From Haliotis asinina (taxonomy: Eukaryota; Mollusca; Gastropoda; Lepetellida; Haliotidae), in contig NC_090282.1 in NCBI RefSeq assembly GCF_037392515.1, positions 55,762,843 to 55,826,842 on the forward strand: a DNA stretch of 64,000 nt. Reading direction: 5' to 3'. Below, piece by piece: positions 49,765-60,996 of this stretch (within the stretch, counting starts at the first letter, position 1; every line of letters begins with the position of its first letter). The notes beneath the pieces are model-generated. The model was not told the DNA's origin, searched no databases, and saw only the letters and a list, made by a program, of their open reading frames with translations. Position numbers and translations under genes: made by a program.

Positions 49765-50745
49765 ATGTCTGCTGAAGATAAAAGAAGGTTGATTTTTGAG
49801 TTGTGTAATCAAGGAATTGATGATGTAAATACATTGGCAGAGATAACAGGAACTCCTCTTTCTACTGTGTATAGGATTAGGAAGAATTTTAAAGAGGGAA
49901 AGGATTTTGGGCACCAGAAAGGAGCAGGGAGACCCAGAAAATTGGACTTCTCAGATCGCGTCCGGCTGGGAATTTTAGCGTCTAAAAAGCAAAGGGCAAG
50001 CATCTCCAACATCAGGTATGAAATGATAGAAAGGGCATCAGCAGTTGTATCAAAATCTACAGTTAGAAGAAATTTGATTGATCTTGGATGGGAGAAAAAG
50101 ACTGGAATTCCTTCTCCTCTCATGAAACAAGAACATAAAGACAGGCGTGTTGAGTGGTGTTTGGCACATGAAAACTTTGACTGGGAAAATGTGATTTTTA
50201 CTGATGAAAGCTCAATATGGGTATATCCCAATAATGTGAAAATATGGACAAAGTCTGCGTCAGCACCGTTGTATCGACGACCTAACTACAGCCCAAAGTT
50301 TCATGTATGGGGAGGGATATCCTTATTAGGAACGACCCCGCTGTGTGTGTTTGAGGGAAATCTGACAAGTCAACGCTACACTAACATATTAGATAATTTT
50401 CTCCTTCCAAGTGCACATGTGTTTTATGGAAATGACTGGATTTTGCAGCAAGATAATGATCCTAAACACACCGCAAAACATGCCAAGCAGTGGTTTCAGG
50501 AGAAAAATGTGACTGCATTACCATTTCCTGCATATAGTCCTGACTTAAATCCCATTGAGAACATTTGGGGGATGATGAAGGAATGTGTGAATCAAAAGGG
50601 GTTGACAAAAATTGAAGACATGAAGAAAGAAGTGGTCCGATACTGGGACAGCATAACTCACGAGACACTAACCTCTCTGGTAGGAAGTATGCCTACCCGT
50701 CTTAGACTGTGCCGTGAAGCTCAAGGAGACTTGATAAAATATTAA
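49765..50745 (+). CDS. Complete Tc1-like DD34E transposase
   Basis: This 326-residue protein would bind the element's ends, excise it and insert it at TA sites in the nucleus. Residues 1-50 form a helix-turn-helix (DVNTLAEITGTPLSTVYRIR), followed by a GAGRPRK AT-hook-like linker at about 53-59 and a second HTH around 75-110. The RNase-H-like catalytic core has FTDESS with Asp147, VWGGIS, LQQDNDPKHTA with Asp230, and SPDLNPIENIW with Glu265, so 34 residues separate the last two (DD34E). Length is close to the usual 340. The start was chosen because it precedes the full HTH and lies at a normal distance from the left repeat. No stop or frameshift is visible. Sequence style differs from copies 1 and 2, so it is a separate Tc1 lineage. 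Confidence 0.95.
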   Translation: MSAEDKRRLIFELCNQGIDDVNTLAEITGTPLSTVYRIRKNFKEGKDFGHQKGAGRPRKLDFSDRVRLGILASKKQRASISNIRYEMIERASAVVSKSTVRRNLIDLGWEKKTGIPSPLMKQEHKDRRVEWCLAHENFDWENVIFTDESSIWVYPNNVKIWTKSASAPLYRRPNYSPKFHVWGGISLLGTTPLCVFEGNLTSQRYTNILDNFLLPSAHVFYGNDWILQQDNDPKHTAKHAKQWFQEKNVTALPFPAYSPDLNPIENIWGMMKECVNQKGLTKIEDMKKEVVRYWDSITHETLTSLVGSMPTRLRLCREAQGDLIKY

Positions 50746-50868
50746 ATTGTTACCTACACAACATGAAAAGGTCAGTTCACTTTCACAATACATTCAATTT
50801 TATCTGATTTGTTCTCGTTTAATAATATGAAATGCTTTAGCTATTCTCAATAATTTTGAACCATACTG

Positions 50869-53081
50869 TATATGTAGAATCGTAGCCTTAACCAGTTGTG
50901 TAAAACTGTCTGGATAACTACTGTACGAGAAAGATATATGCATGTGGTATAGACACAATAACAAATGCTAATCTGATCACTACAGTCTCCATGATCAAAC
51001 AGGGCCCCAAACACCACAATGATGGAAGATATTACTGTCACACAGGATTAATCAATTCACCCTCCTGCTGGCCTCCATTAGTAAATACTAAATCAGAACA
51101 AGGCATTAAACCGATGGTTCTAATTGATTGTATGAGCCTTGACACCTGAGCCTTGTATTGAAACTGTAGCGTAGATCCTTCTGTTAAATGTGACATAATT
51201 CTATGCTGTTATATAGGCAATGAATAGTGTATGCTGCTAACAAAATGTTGTTAATTACCTTTTATGTGAATGACAGTTTGGCTTTGGCCGTAACAATTTG
51301 AAAGGATCAGGTGACCATTAACTCTGTTTCAGTAATATATTTCAGATATATCAATCATCTGCTTCATGACTTGTGAGTACATCAGGGGATGAATCATTGA
51401 ACCATTGTAAAACTAGACTTTGTACACTAAAACAGCAAAAATACGTAGCTTTGAAAATTGCATATAACATAATAATACTGTGTTTTTATTTGGTTTCACA
51501 AAAGCATTAACCCGTCTCTTCTCCTGTGGCATGCCTGCATCAAATAATCCCTCACATATTGAGCATTCAATCAATGTTTGCCAGTAATATTCTTATCTAC
51601 AAATACATTCACAGCAAGAAAAAAGTGTTTTCGAACTAGTTCATTACTTTGAAATGTGCATTGTTAAACAATTCCCCAACCTATAGAACATGAGCCAATC
51701 CTTACCTACAAATACTTGTGCAGGGTATCATGGGGTGTTCCTAAATTGTACACTTGTCACTCAACAACTTCTATTTTACATGACACTCTGACTTGATTCA
51801 ATCATCTCTCATCACGAGAGTGGAGCGCCACTGTGTGTTATCTCCAGCCATCTCACCCGTATAAAATGTTCCTACGTGACGGGTGACATACAGGTTGCGA
51901 TGAAGCAGGTTATTGTATTTTCCTATCTTGTTATAGTGCTACACATCACCTGGCTTTGTCAGCTTCAGTATATATATGTTTCAGTTTATGCTTGTCTGAA
52001 CTGCTATTAACTAAATTAGTTATGATAGCAATGCACCATATAATCATTACTGGGCTCTGACAAAGCTTTCATATTGTTGGGTTTTATGTGTAAACTCACT
52101 AACATGTGGGGGTTTCACTGATATTAACAATTTTTTTATTAAATTTATCATATCATGATATATGAATTTGTTTGAAGCCAAGAATCTTTTCTCTTTCTGT
52201 AAAATATAGTACTTATTACACTCTTGGAAGGTGCAGCTGTTGTGTATAATGACAATATGATCTCCATTATGCACGATACAAAACACAGTATATATACCAC
52301 ATTAAAACAGTGGCTGCCGACCCTACACAAACACATCTACGGGGGTGCATCAGTGAGTGAGTGAGTTCAGATGTACAATCATATCAGCAATATTTCAGAC
52401 ATAGAGTGATTAAAAAAATGTTTTAAATTTGCCATAAATGCACATAAATTATATAAAGCCTGTAAACAAAGGACAGTAAAAACAACTAGAATATGAATAT
52501 GAAGCAGTATGTAAATCTGGTGTGTAAATCAGGTGTTAACTAAATCAGACAATGCCTTATAAAAAAGGCTTTAAACTGCCAACTGCTGAAGATAGATCAG
52601 TTTACTGGGGACCATATGGGACTTTTGCTTCCTACATAGACACAAGCTGGATTCACACCATTCCTTCATCTGTTTAGACAATCTAACTTCTATGAGAGGC
52701 ATTTTAGAAGCAGGGAAATACCAAATTAAAAAAGTTAATAACAAGATAACAAGATAACAAGAATCTTATCAAAACGCTGCACCACTAATAAAGAAGTTGT
52801 TTCCATTAATTTAAAATAACATGTATTCTACAGTTAAAGATGGTGGTAGTTTAAAATTTACTTTGAATGTTTTGAGACAGAGTTGCTTTAGATCTTTGTC
52901 AACAGTAATATATATGCATGGCAAGTGGGGTATCTAATTGTTCTTGTTAGGATTTCTTATATTGCTGAAATATGTCCTATTTTTTTCAAGTAGCCCTAAC
53001 ATAAATATATCTCACAAACAAATGACTCCATCAAAACGTAAATTAAATCCAAGTTCTGATGAGTTATAGCAGTTAACTCAC
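50869..53081. other. No gene recognised
   Basis: AT-rich, only short frames. A SINE tail fragment (GTGAGTGAGTGAGTTCAG with TATCAGCAATATTTCAG) lies at about 52351-52400. Confidence 0.5.
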
Positions 53082-53144
53082 CTCCAGATCAATGGTGGAC
53101 CTGCCCCTGAAGAAAGTCAGCTCCTCTATGCTCAGATGCATCAT
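53082..53144 (-). CDS. Candidate exon, possibly first coding exon
   Basis: A strong GTGAGT donor follows a 21-codon frame (MMHLSIEELTFFRGRSTIDL, then Glu) ending in phase 0. The frame stays open upstream to about 53192 (GNDANDSAKNRCSVT), so it may instead be an internal exon reached through a weak AG at about 53181, in phase 2. That alternative is phase-compatible with the candidate exon at 60.9 kb. The composition is protein-like, but no domain is recognised. If the ATG is the start, an upstream ORF lies in the leader. Confidence 0.42.
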
Positions 53145-53192
53145 GGTCACAGAGCACCTGTTCTTGGCTGAATCATTAGCATCGTTACCACT

Positions 53193-56100
53193 TCACAACT
53201 GAAGCATCATCATGTGTTCTGCTTGTCCTTGCTTGTTTGTAGGTGTTGAGTTTCATTGATCCCATTCTCTGTGTTTCTCAGACTGCTGAAATATTGGAAA
53301 GAATGTAGTTTCAGAAATATATGATCAAAATTTATACTTTTATGACATAACATTCACATCATATACTAAATAATCCTTTACTGTCAATTGTCCTGTCTCT
53401 GTTTCTAATAGTTGCTTGCAATGGAAATAGTTATTGTAGATATTCTTGGAAAATGTTTTATAAGTTGTAAGAGTCTATATTTCATGATGACTCCTTCTTC
53501 ACTTTGTGAATAAAATATTTTCAAAGTAAACTGAGATAATAGGAGCCATACATGTTATGGTGGCCTCATCTGTCAGTGACAAGGTCATGAGACAAGAATT
53601 AGGCTGCATAAAAAGATTTAATGATTCTCAGGCACATTTTTTCCAAAAGTCACAAGGGAGGTAGCACTTTTAAAAAAAAACTGATTGAAAAAATGTAACA
53701 AAGGAGGAACACATTTGATTTTTTTTCTCTCTCTCAGAAATAGAGCTTGGGAAGTTTACCACATTTTAATGAGTCGTAGATTCAGTCACACTCATTCTTA
53801 CAGACACTCATTCTTAGAGTGGACAAATGGATGAGTGGGGTGGGGACAAGTTAAAATTATTTTAACTTAATGGCAATAAAAAAACTGTTATGCACACAAA
53901 TAATAGTGATGTCCGAGAAACATTTCACCTTTTTTGTTTAACCTTACACACACATAAAAAAGTATATGCCATCCTCCTAGCTCTCTTGCAATACAATATT
54001 CAGTATTTCTAATTAACATGTTTATGACACATATTCAAAAAGTACCATGAAACTGCACTTTCATTCATTGTTGTTAATAGAAGCAACAAAACCCATTACA
54101 CATCCATAAAGAAATCTGTGCCAAAAGCAGAGTCGATTGCTCATTTCTGACTATATCATGAGTATATAGTGGTTATAGCAGTATTACAGCTGTACGATGC
54201 TGTTTGTAAACAATCAAGTAAATGACATGCATCCTTCCTCTAGAGGATATTTTCTGGTTAACATGCCTCTAATGGCACTTTTTACTGTGACATGTCATAG
54301 CAATGTAATTCCGTGATAAAGCTAAAGTATGAATTCCTTGGATGTTTATGCTTTTCTGTGCAGTATATGTTTACTGCTTGTCTGCTGGGTATTTGTGTAT
54401 ACCATTCATGTATTGTATATAGTGATCTGTCAGGAAATCCAGCATTATCAGTGAAGACCAAACTCACCCTTGTCACACTACTGTTATGACATGTCTGTTC
54501 ACATGCCAGCTAAAATTACTATTTAAATAGTTTACATAGAAATATGCAAAATGTTGAGCTCTGAACAATAACACTTGTTAGAAAACCCAAACAAAATAAA
54601 CATGATTTAAGTGAAAATATGACTTCTTTAACACAGCACAGAAAACTGTACTTAGCAATGTTTATGAACAATTTTACATATCATCCTCGTGTACTGGTTT
54701 CATTGCATGACTGCACAATACCATACTGTATTGTGCAGCTTTATCATAAATTGAATGCTTAATGAGTTCTTACAACCTGTTGTGAAACTCAGAGCAACAT
54801 ATTTCAGATGAGATTGCACTTGCTCCCAACTCGAAACACTCATATATGAAATGGTGCTTTTGGCTAGTGCAGTCAGTTAGCTATACGAATTCCCTTCTAA
54901 CAATGCATCTTGGATCTTGTGCAACATTCTGCTTACACAGTAAATATATTTTATATGATGTCTAATGTGTGAAAGTACTCTCTTGTTATGGGTATATATA
55001 TAACAAATATAGATGTTAGTAATGCAACTTTGTTTCACACCTTACATTATTTTCTTACCCTTGAGCACATGAAGAGAAACAATACCAGTTTAAGTGTTAC
55101 CATCTTTCTTTTCTTGTTAAACTCATTAAACTTGATTTACCAAAATTGAAAGATGCAAACCAAATTTTTTATGAAATATTCTTTCCCAAGGTCTGACAAT
55201 TATTTTATCATGACCTTAAATTACACATTCACATACACATGCATATTGCTTTGAAGCAAGCTGGTGGTTTCTCTTTCAGGGTTGTAAATGACCACCTGCC
55301 AACTGACAATGTACATAACACAAAGACATTTTCCAGCTGTATGATTGTGGTCTGTGAATAATCAAATCCAGATCAGACTATCAAGTGATTGACACAAGGT
55401 GCATCAATCTTTGCAGCTGAGATACAATGACATGTGTCAAACAAGTCAGTGCGATTGACCACCTAATGATGTTTGTCACCTCCTGTGGCAAGCATAGGTT
55501 CTTGAAGGCAAATTCCAACCCTGATCTTCAGTGGGTTAGCTGAGGGTTACACTCTGTTGCAATGATCTACCGATACTGTGTATACCGATTTTTGTGTTGT
55601 GAAGTTGTGTTGTCATGAACCTTTTTCCTGACATAGCTGCACTACTCAGCTGATAGAACCATGGAGGAGACCAGGACTTTCTGTTTGCAGGGGCATACCA
55701 GCAGTACTAGGCTTTGTTCCAGCTATCTACATATATGGATGTTTATCATAACGATGACGCACAAGATCAACACCTTCTTAGTCAGCTCTCGTTCTCGCAA
55801 CAAAACTCCCTTCTGAGATTCTGGGTTAAAATTGATGCTATGTAACCTTTGCTTGCTGTATCAAGACTGAGGTCGCTTAGATGAGACAGGTTGAAAGATT
55901 TGGTAAATGGATTGATTTGTCATCTTGCGCTAATGGAATGCAGGTGGATTGTTCACAATATCAACCCCTGGTTTGTTAAGTCAGAGTCTGATAAAGTTGG
56001 ACTTTTGCATTAAACGACATTTACATACTAAATTTCAAAAGAACAGTGTCTAGACAATTTATACAAGGGTAACTACCCTGAAACAGAAATTGTGCAGTAT

Positions 56101-57316
56101 ATGTATTGTTCCTTGTTGAACCCTCAAGGCTGTCTGAGATGTATCATAAACTGCTTTGGAGTCCTTTGAATATCAAAAAGATTTTTCAATTTAGGCACTG
56201 CATGAGTAGTATACCATACTTTTAATCTTATCAGCCTTTAATACATGAAAATCATCAGCAACTTTAGGGCATACTAAGGTATAATTCAAGGTACTTATCC
56301 TTCATTGCTACTAAAATATATTTTGCACAGCTTTTGACAGTATTTATATTTTTCTATGAACCTCTGATTTAGAATTCTAATTATTTCCTTCTAAAGATGA
56401 AAAAAGCACAAAAAATAGTTTCTGATTTCCTTAGTAACACACTAATAAATGTACACTGCTGTGTGCTGACCAACACAACTACTTCAAGTTGTCTGAGGTT
56501 GGGCACAACCAACAAATGATGACAGAATGAAGTACGTGGAGGGACCAAGCTCTTTCTTCAAGACAACTATAAATGTTTCAAACATCAATTTCGACCGTAT
56601 ATGCTATATAGAAAACCTGTTTCCAAAAGGTTTGCACAACGGTCTGCCCTGAAATTGCCTCACCTGTTTTGCAGCATCTTCACAATGGTCTGTCTTTGTT
56701 TTGAGTGTACTCAGGCTGATGGTTGTACTGATTAGTCATTTCAAAACACTGGTTAAATCTCTTCATCACCCATGTGTTTTACATTATTATTAAAATACAG
56801 AAACATCATCGTGGAGTTAAGTGACATCATAAAAGTGTGATGTCATCCATTACCACTACAATCAGATTACACGAAAACACTGACTGAAGAATATTTCACT
56901 GAATGAAAGAAGAGTTAAATATGAACAGTCATAATGTAATACTTTGAATAACATTTATCATGTGTTGTATAACGCGAATGTGTGTTTGTAGATTTACATG
57001 TTATATACATATCCTCGCAGTCACTACTTTAGTCACTCCTGAAATACAGACTATGTACATGTAATACAGAACATATACACATCAGACATTCTATATATGT
57101 TACTCAGTAAAATATACCTTTAAAAATTCAAAAGTATTATGTTTGACTCAGAGGGGCTAATGTAATGCAAAAGCTGGCAATAAGGTACATAATGCTACAA
57201 CATGTTGAATATATTGTTTATACTGACCTTGTCAGTGACTTTATATAGAGGCCAGTGTTTTGTGCGTTAAAAGTACTTCTTTTCCAAAAGCCCTTGTACT
57301 CTGACTGCTCACATGC
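53193..57316. other. No gene recognised
   Basis: Only short frames on both strands. One diverged SINE lies at about 55330-55545. Confidence 0.5.
55330..55545 (-). repeat. SINE-like repeat, family A, diverged
   Basis: TGTGGTCTGTGAATAATC, GATACAATGACATGTGTCAA, ACAAGTCAGTGCGATTGACC and CTGATCTTCAGTGGG-like phrases occur in the order of the minus-strand copies. Confidence 0.68.
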
Positions 57317-57364
57317 AGCAGAGACCCAATAATAGATCAGTTAATCTATTATATGGTCTCTGCT
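57317..57364. repeat. Tight hairpin, 21-bp arms and 6-nt loop
   Basis: The arm at 57317-57337 (AGCAGAGACC, then CAATAATAGAT) pairs with 57344-57364 with two mismatches. The hairpin is compact enough to fold in RNA. There is no evidence of transcription. Confidence 0.7.
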
Positions 57365-57837
57365 TTCAGGATTATCTGATAAATAAACTTAACGCTGGAC
57401 TGTATATTTACGCAAATATATTTGGGTCACTTACTAATAGAATTTTATGTGCCTTTGAACATCTCACTTCCAGAACACTAGGGTACACTGCCGCTTTCAG
57501 CACAGGTGAAGATTGTCAGTTAAGGCAGATAGGATTATCTCCCTTTTACCACATGCACTATAGTGAATCGCCTTGAACAAGCTCCAATAATGGGAAAGAG
57601 AAGGAAAATGCCAGACATTTCGACAGCTGTGCCCAGATACAGGTACTTGCAGCAGAGGGAATGGTCATTTGTAAGCGGGAAATTGGGGAGGGTGGTCTCG
57701 ACACGCACATGGATATCAGCCGATTTACCGGTACCCACAGAAACTCATACCTACATTTCTCGTCCGATCGGTACCTGACGTGAACAGAAATCTGGATTAC
57801 TAAACTATACACAAATTACGTAATCTGGACTACAAGT

Positions 57838-58045
57838 CGTCCGGCTTACACTTTTCTTTAACACGCGATGGCAGAGTGGGTTAGATCGCTGACTTTGTGC
57901 TTGCGATTGGATACCTGACTCTGACTGAGAGCGGGTTCGAATCCCGATGGGAATCAAAGTAACAAAGATACCATGCAGAGTCTTTACTGAGAAAGTGTAA
58001 CCCCGAATATATAACATGGCTGCTTTCAAATGGCATGTATTCAAA
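57838..58045 (+). repeat. Family C tRNA-containing element, diverged copy
   Basis: ATGGCAGAGTGGGTTAGATC (A-box region), ACTTTGTGCTTGCGATTGG, a well-kept B-box (GCGGGTTCGAATCCCGATGG), ACTGAGAAAGTGTAACCCCG and a degraded terminal repeat (TGCTTTCAAATGGCATGTAT) match the 12 kb family. The B-box is intact, yet no cloverleaf of a true tRNA can be drawn. Confidence 0.72.
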
Positions 58046-58319
58046 AGACATGAGTCGTAAAGCAGATTGCGCTATATAGACAAATGGAAAAAAACATTCC
58101 AGTGATTTACACATTGCACCATTCAGCTGAACCTGCGCAATTATTGAGTGATAAATTTCAAACATTCAGTTCAAACCTAGCGTTGATAGGGGTATTTTGG
58201 AGATTTTCCTTTAATAAAAACAATTAGTGTGCCACATAAGCAGCAAACACAGTGTTTTTTGTTTTGCTTTTTGTTGCTGTTTTTGTGTGTCGGTATATTG
58301 TTGTTTTAAGCCGTATTTA

Positions 58320-58480
58320 CGTGCACCCAAATACCCCGGGGCATATTTGCCCACATGAGGGTATTTTATATCGTGTAAACGCATATACCTCCCGGGGGAA
58401 TTATACCCCAGAGGGTATATTTGCCCACGCTCCCGAGGTAGGGAAACTTATTTGCCTACGGCGGTATATTTGACTCAGGG
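58320..58480. repeat. Degenerate short-motif cluster (TATTTGCC)
   Basis: GCATATTTGCCCAC, GGTATATTTGCCCAC, CTTATTTGCCTACG and GGTATATTTGACTCA recur within 160 bp, with interspersed CCCCGGGG and CCCGGGGG blocks in both orientations. It resembles the inside of a small non-autonomous element; the ends are not clear. Confidence 0.45.
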
Positions 58481-58563
58481 ATATCTCATGCAGAAACACG
58501 CATTTTAACACTATACAGCGGTGATCTAGCTGTCTTGGTACCCTGCACTCGATCAGACAATTG

Positions 58564-58975
58564 TTAGTCCGCCTCAATCCCAAGATTTCTGATAGTACTT
58601 ATTGGTGTAATAGATGACGTGCCCATGAAAAATGTTGGGCTTCCTACTTTGGCAGGTTGATGAGGGAAACCAAGGATCATGAACTCAGTCTTGTCATTGT
58701 TCAGTTTAAAAGTTGGATGACACGTACAGTTCAAGTTGGGAGATGGAATTCTGAATGTTGAGTGGCTCATTGCTGATGTACAACTGCTGGTCACCAGCAT
58801 AACTGTTAAAGAGAAGAGTATGTGTTCGCATCACGATTCCGAGCGGTTGTGTGTAAATGGAGAAACGGTCAGGGCCAAGGACCAATCCCTGTATAACACC
58901 ACACTTCAAGTCAGTAGAGTGAGGATGAACACTGTCACCACAAACAGACATTGATCTTTCGCCTAAATAGTCTTG
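58564..58975 (-). pseudogene. LINE reverse-transcriptase fragment, CR1/L2-like
   Basis: In minus sense: QDYLGERSMSVCGD, then GVIQGLVLGP (family GVPQGSVLGP), FSIYTQPLG, SYAGDQQLYIS (catalytic YADD changed to YAGD), a frameshift near 58750, FKLNNDKTEFMILGFPHQ and RNLGIEAD. These are consecutive reverse-transcriptase blocks. Loss of the second box residue pattern and the frameshift make it inactive. It is truncated at its 5' side by direct junction to the Harbinger relic. Confidence 0.82.
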
Positions 58976-59580
58976 AATGTAGACATCGGTAAACCTTTTT
59001 CTGTCATCACACACTGCCTGCATGGTAATAGAATGTCACCCTTTCCCGTTGACGAAGCAGGCATGATACAGTGATGGAGCAATGATACAGCTATTGTGGC
59101 ATCTATATAGCTCCTGCAAATGTTGGTTATCCCAACTTCCAGTATATTAACGTGATACATCTTTCAACGCGTGACCACTCAAAACCTGGCCATCTCAACA
59201 AACATCACTTCACAGTCGTCATGGACGCAGATGGAGACTGTGGAGCGGGTTATGTCAAGGAGGTCGCCAACAGTCCTGTGCTCAGTAGGTGTTGCCAGAA
59301 AGTAGATGCCTACAGCTATATAGTTTTCCTCTCGTCAAAGTCTTTCTGACCAGTAAAGAATGCTGAGGACGTTGGCAAATAGTTTTCAACACATCCTACG
59401 TGATCCTGAAGTTTTGAAGTCATTGCTAAACATCACTGATTCCTTGAACTTCTTCCCACCATCATCTTCTTCGAAGTTTCATATAGATGAATTGTTCTCT
59501 AACAAATGACGACCCATCAGCAAGAATAATGGCCTGGATGAATCTAGCTCTCTCGCGACGCCGTCTTGATGAGTCCATTG
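58976..59580 (-). pseudogene. PIF/Harbinger-type nuclease relic
   Basis: In minus sense the order matches the HARBI1-like DDE nuclease. A basic start (MDSSRRRRERARF) lies near 59573. The frame GIYFLATPTEHRTVGDLL, DITRSTVSICVHDDC at about 59200-59310 matches the family LALYFLATGxxYRTVGDLFGVSRSTV block. IIAPSLYHACFVNGKG and then QAVCDDRKRFTDVYI near 58980-59060 match the DYYNRKGWHSIxxQAVxDHxGRFTDVY block. Frameshifts and stops separate the parts. The family's GWPGSVHDA block is missing because the sequence switches at FTDVYI to a LINE fragment, in one continuous open frame. Confidence 0.8.
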
Positions 59581-59727
59581 CTAGGTTAAATATTCCAAAT
59601 CAGAAGGTGCATGTAAACACAACCAAAATTTTCCCTTTGTCCCTGGGGATAAATATACCGCTAACATGGATCGTGTTCGTTATTGTGTTCGGTGTTAAAT
59701 GTCATAAGATACTCCCGCTTTCCTACA

Positions 59728-59960
59728 CCCATGACGATCCGAGTTAGAATTGGTTTTCAGTAACCCATGTTTGTTGTAAGAGGATTCTGACGGCACTAGG
59801 TGGTCGGACACGTTGGCTTGTTTGACACGTCATCGTATTCCATTTGCGTAGATCAATGCTCATGATGTTGACGTTTGGATTGTCTTGTCCAGACTCGATT
59901 ATTTACAGACCGCTGCCATATTTAGATGGAATGTTGCTGAATGCTGCGTTACAGTACAAG
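59728..59960 (+). repeat. SINE-like repeat, family A
   Basis: GAATTGGTTTTCAGTAACCC, GTTGTAAGAGGATTCTGACG, TAGATCAATGCTCATGATGT, CCAGACTCGATTATTTACAG and a shortened tail occur in family order. It keeps more of the 5' region than most plus-strand copies. Confidence 0.75.
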
Positions 59961-60477
59961 GAAACCAGAACATTTTGAAAACCAAACAATATCGACACTA
60001 AGTCTTGTATTGTAGCAACGCCCATACATATGTCACGTGTTTTCTGTGGACATCGGTCCGAGTGGCCCGCGGTGTCTGAGATAATGAAATAATCAGCAAC
60101 CGGTTCCTTATTGTTAATGATGGTTATGTACACACTTCGAAAATTAGATCAAAAGATTACAAGTAGATGAGGGCGTATCTGTGTTGATGCAAGCCGAGAA
60201 AGCGTGTGTATCTATGTATTATGTATAACATAACGCCAGAGATGATAGTTATACGCTTGAATGTTATTTGATCGATAGAGTCCTGTAATAACTGATTTAT
60301 TGATTGTCTAACGAGACACGTGTACATGTATAATGTCAATACTCCAACAATTACTATGCCTACTCAAGGGAAACGTGGGGGCGTTTAGTGTCTCTGAGAC
60401 TATTGCAGGGAAAAGAGACCTTTAAACCATTCATGCAGCAGGGTCATGGGCCAATGTGAGCTTCCACCTTGGTTCTG

Positions 60478-60604
60478 TTTGCCCATCACTGTCTGTAGCA
60501 TACTCTGATTTGCTAGTACCTTTGGACCAGTGAGGCCTGTTTTGCCCATCACTGTCAGTAGCACATCCTGATCTGCTAGTACCTCTGGACCAGTGAGGCC
60601 TGTT
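60478..60604 (+). repeat. Two-copy tandem repeat, 63 bp
   Basis: TTTGCCCATCACTGTC starts at 60478 and 60541; both copies end GGACCAGTGAGGCCTG. The copies differ at only a few positions, so the duplication is recent. Confidence 0.85.
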
Positions 60605-60916
60605 TGGAGTTGGTCATCTTTTCACATTAGGACAAGCTGGCGAACAAATTTCAGTGTAGTACAAAATCTTAAAGCGATTTACTGCACTTTGAATTCGACG
60701 TTGAATTATTGCAATCATTGTACTCTACAGGTTTTACCTTGTCAGACGCAGTCATTGTTTTATTTTACGTTTTTATATTAACAGGTGACAACAATAGCAT
60801 GCAAGTAAAGTTAGCCTGCGGTAAGTAATAGCGAAAAGCTAATACTAGCCATTTACAGTGTTATTACCGTAAAGACTTCAGATAATATGTACTTCAGTTT
60901 GGATAAGGACGATTAC

Positions 60917-60996
60917 CTGAAGTACAACACATTCTTGGTGATGACATCAAGAGGCAGTGCACGGCCGTTGGATGTACACACGTGACAGCAATACAT
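60917..60996 (-). CDS. Candidate first coding exon
   Basis: A GTAATC donor follows an ATG-led frame of 26 codons plus two bases. The peptide begins MYCCHVCTSNGRALPLDVIT and ends NVLYF. CpG-containing codons and a G at -3 of the ATG fit a host exon rather than repeat DNA. The phase (2) is compatible with the extended 53.1 kb exon, which would give a product running from NVLYFS into GNDANDSAKNRCSV. I recognise no family. The assignment to the large minus-strand gene is speculative. Confidence 0.4.

Larger units (their letters stand above)
49572..50868 (+). mobile_element. Intact-looking Tc1-like DNA transposon, copy 3
   Basis: The element is 1297 bp, flanked by TA at 49570-49571 and 50869-50870. 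Terminal inverted repeats of 26 bp (49572-49597 and 50843-50868) share GGTTCA and AATTATTGAGAAT and differ at three positions. The right end has the canonical CAGT terminus; the left reads TAGT. Inside is one uninterrupted transposase of 326 codons. This is the only element here with both ends and a complete enzyme, and the best candidate for recent activity. Confidence 0.92.

Noticed and set aside
57563..57778. Plus-strand frame with a basic start (MGKRRKMPDIS) and a GTAAGC site, resembling a first exon
   Set aside because: No partner exon or domain; the opposite strand is also open, so it may be repeat-derived. Not strong enough to list.
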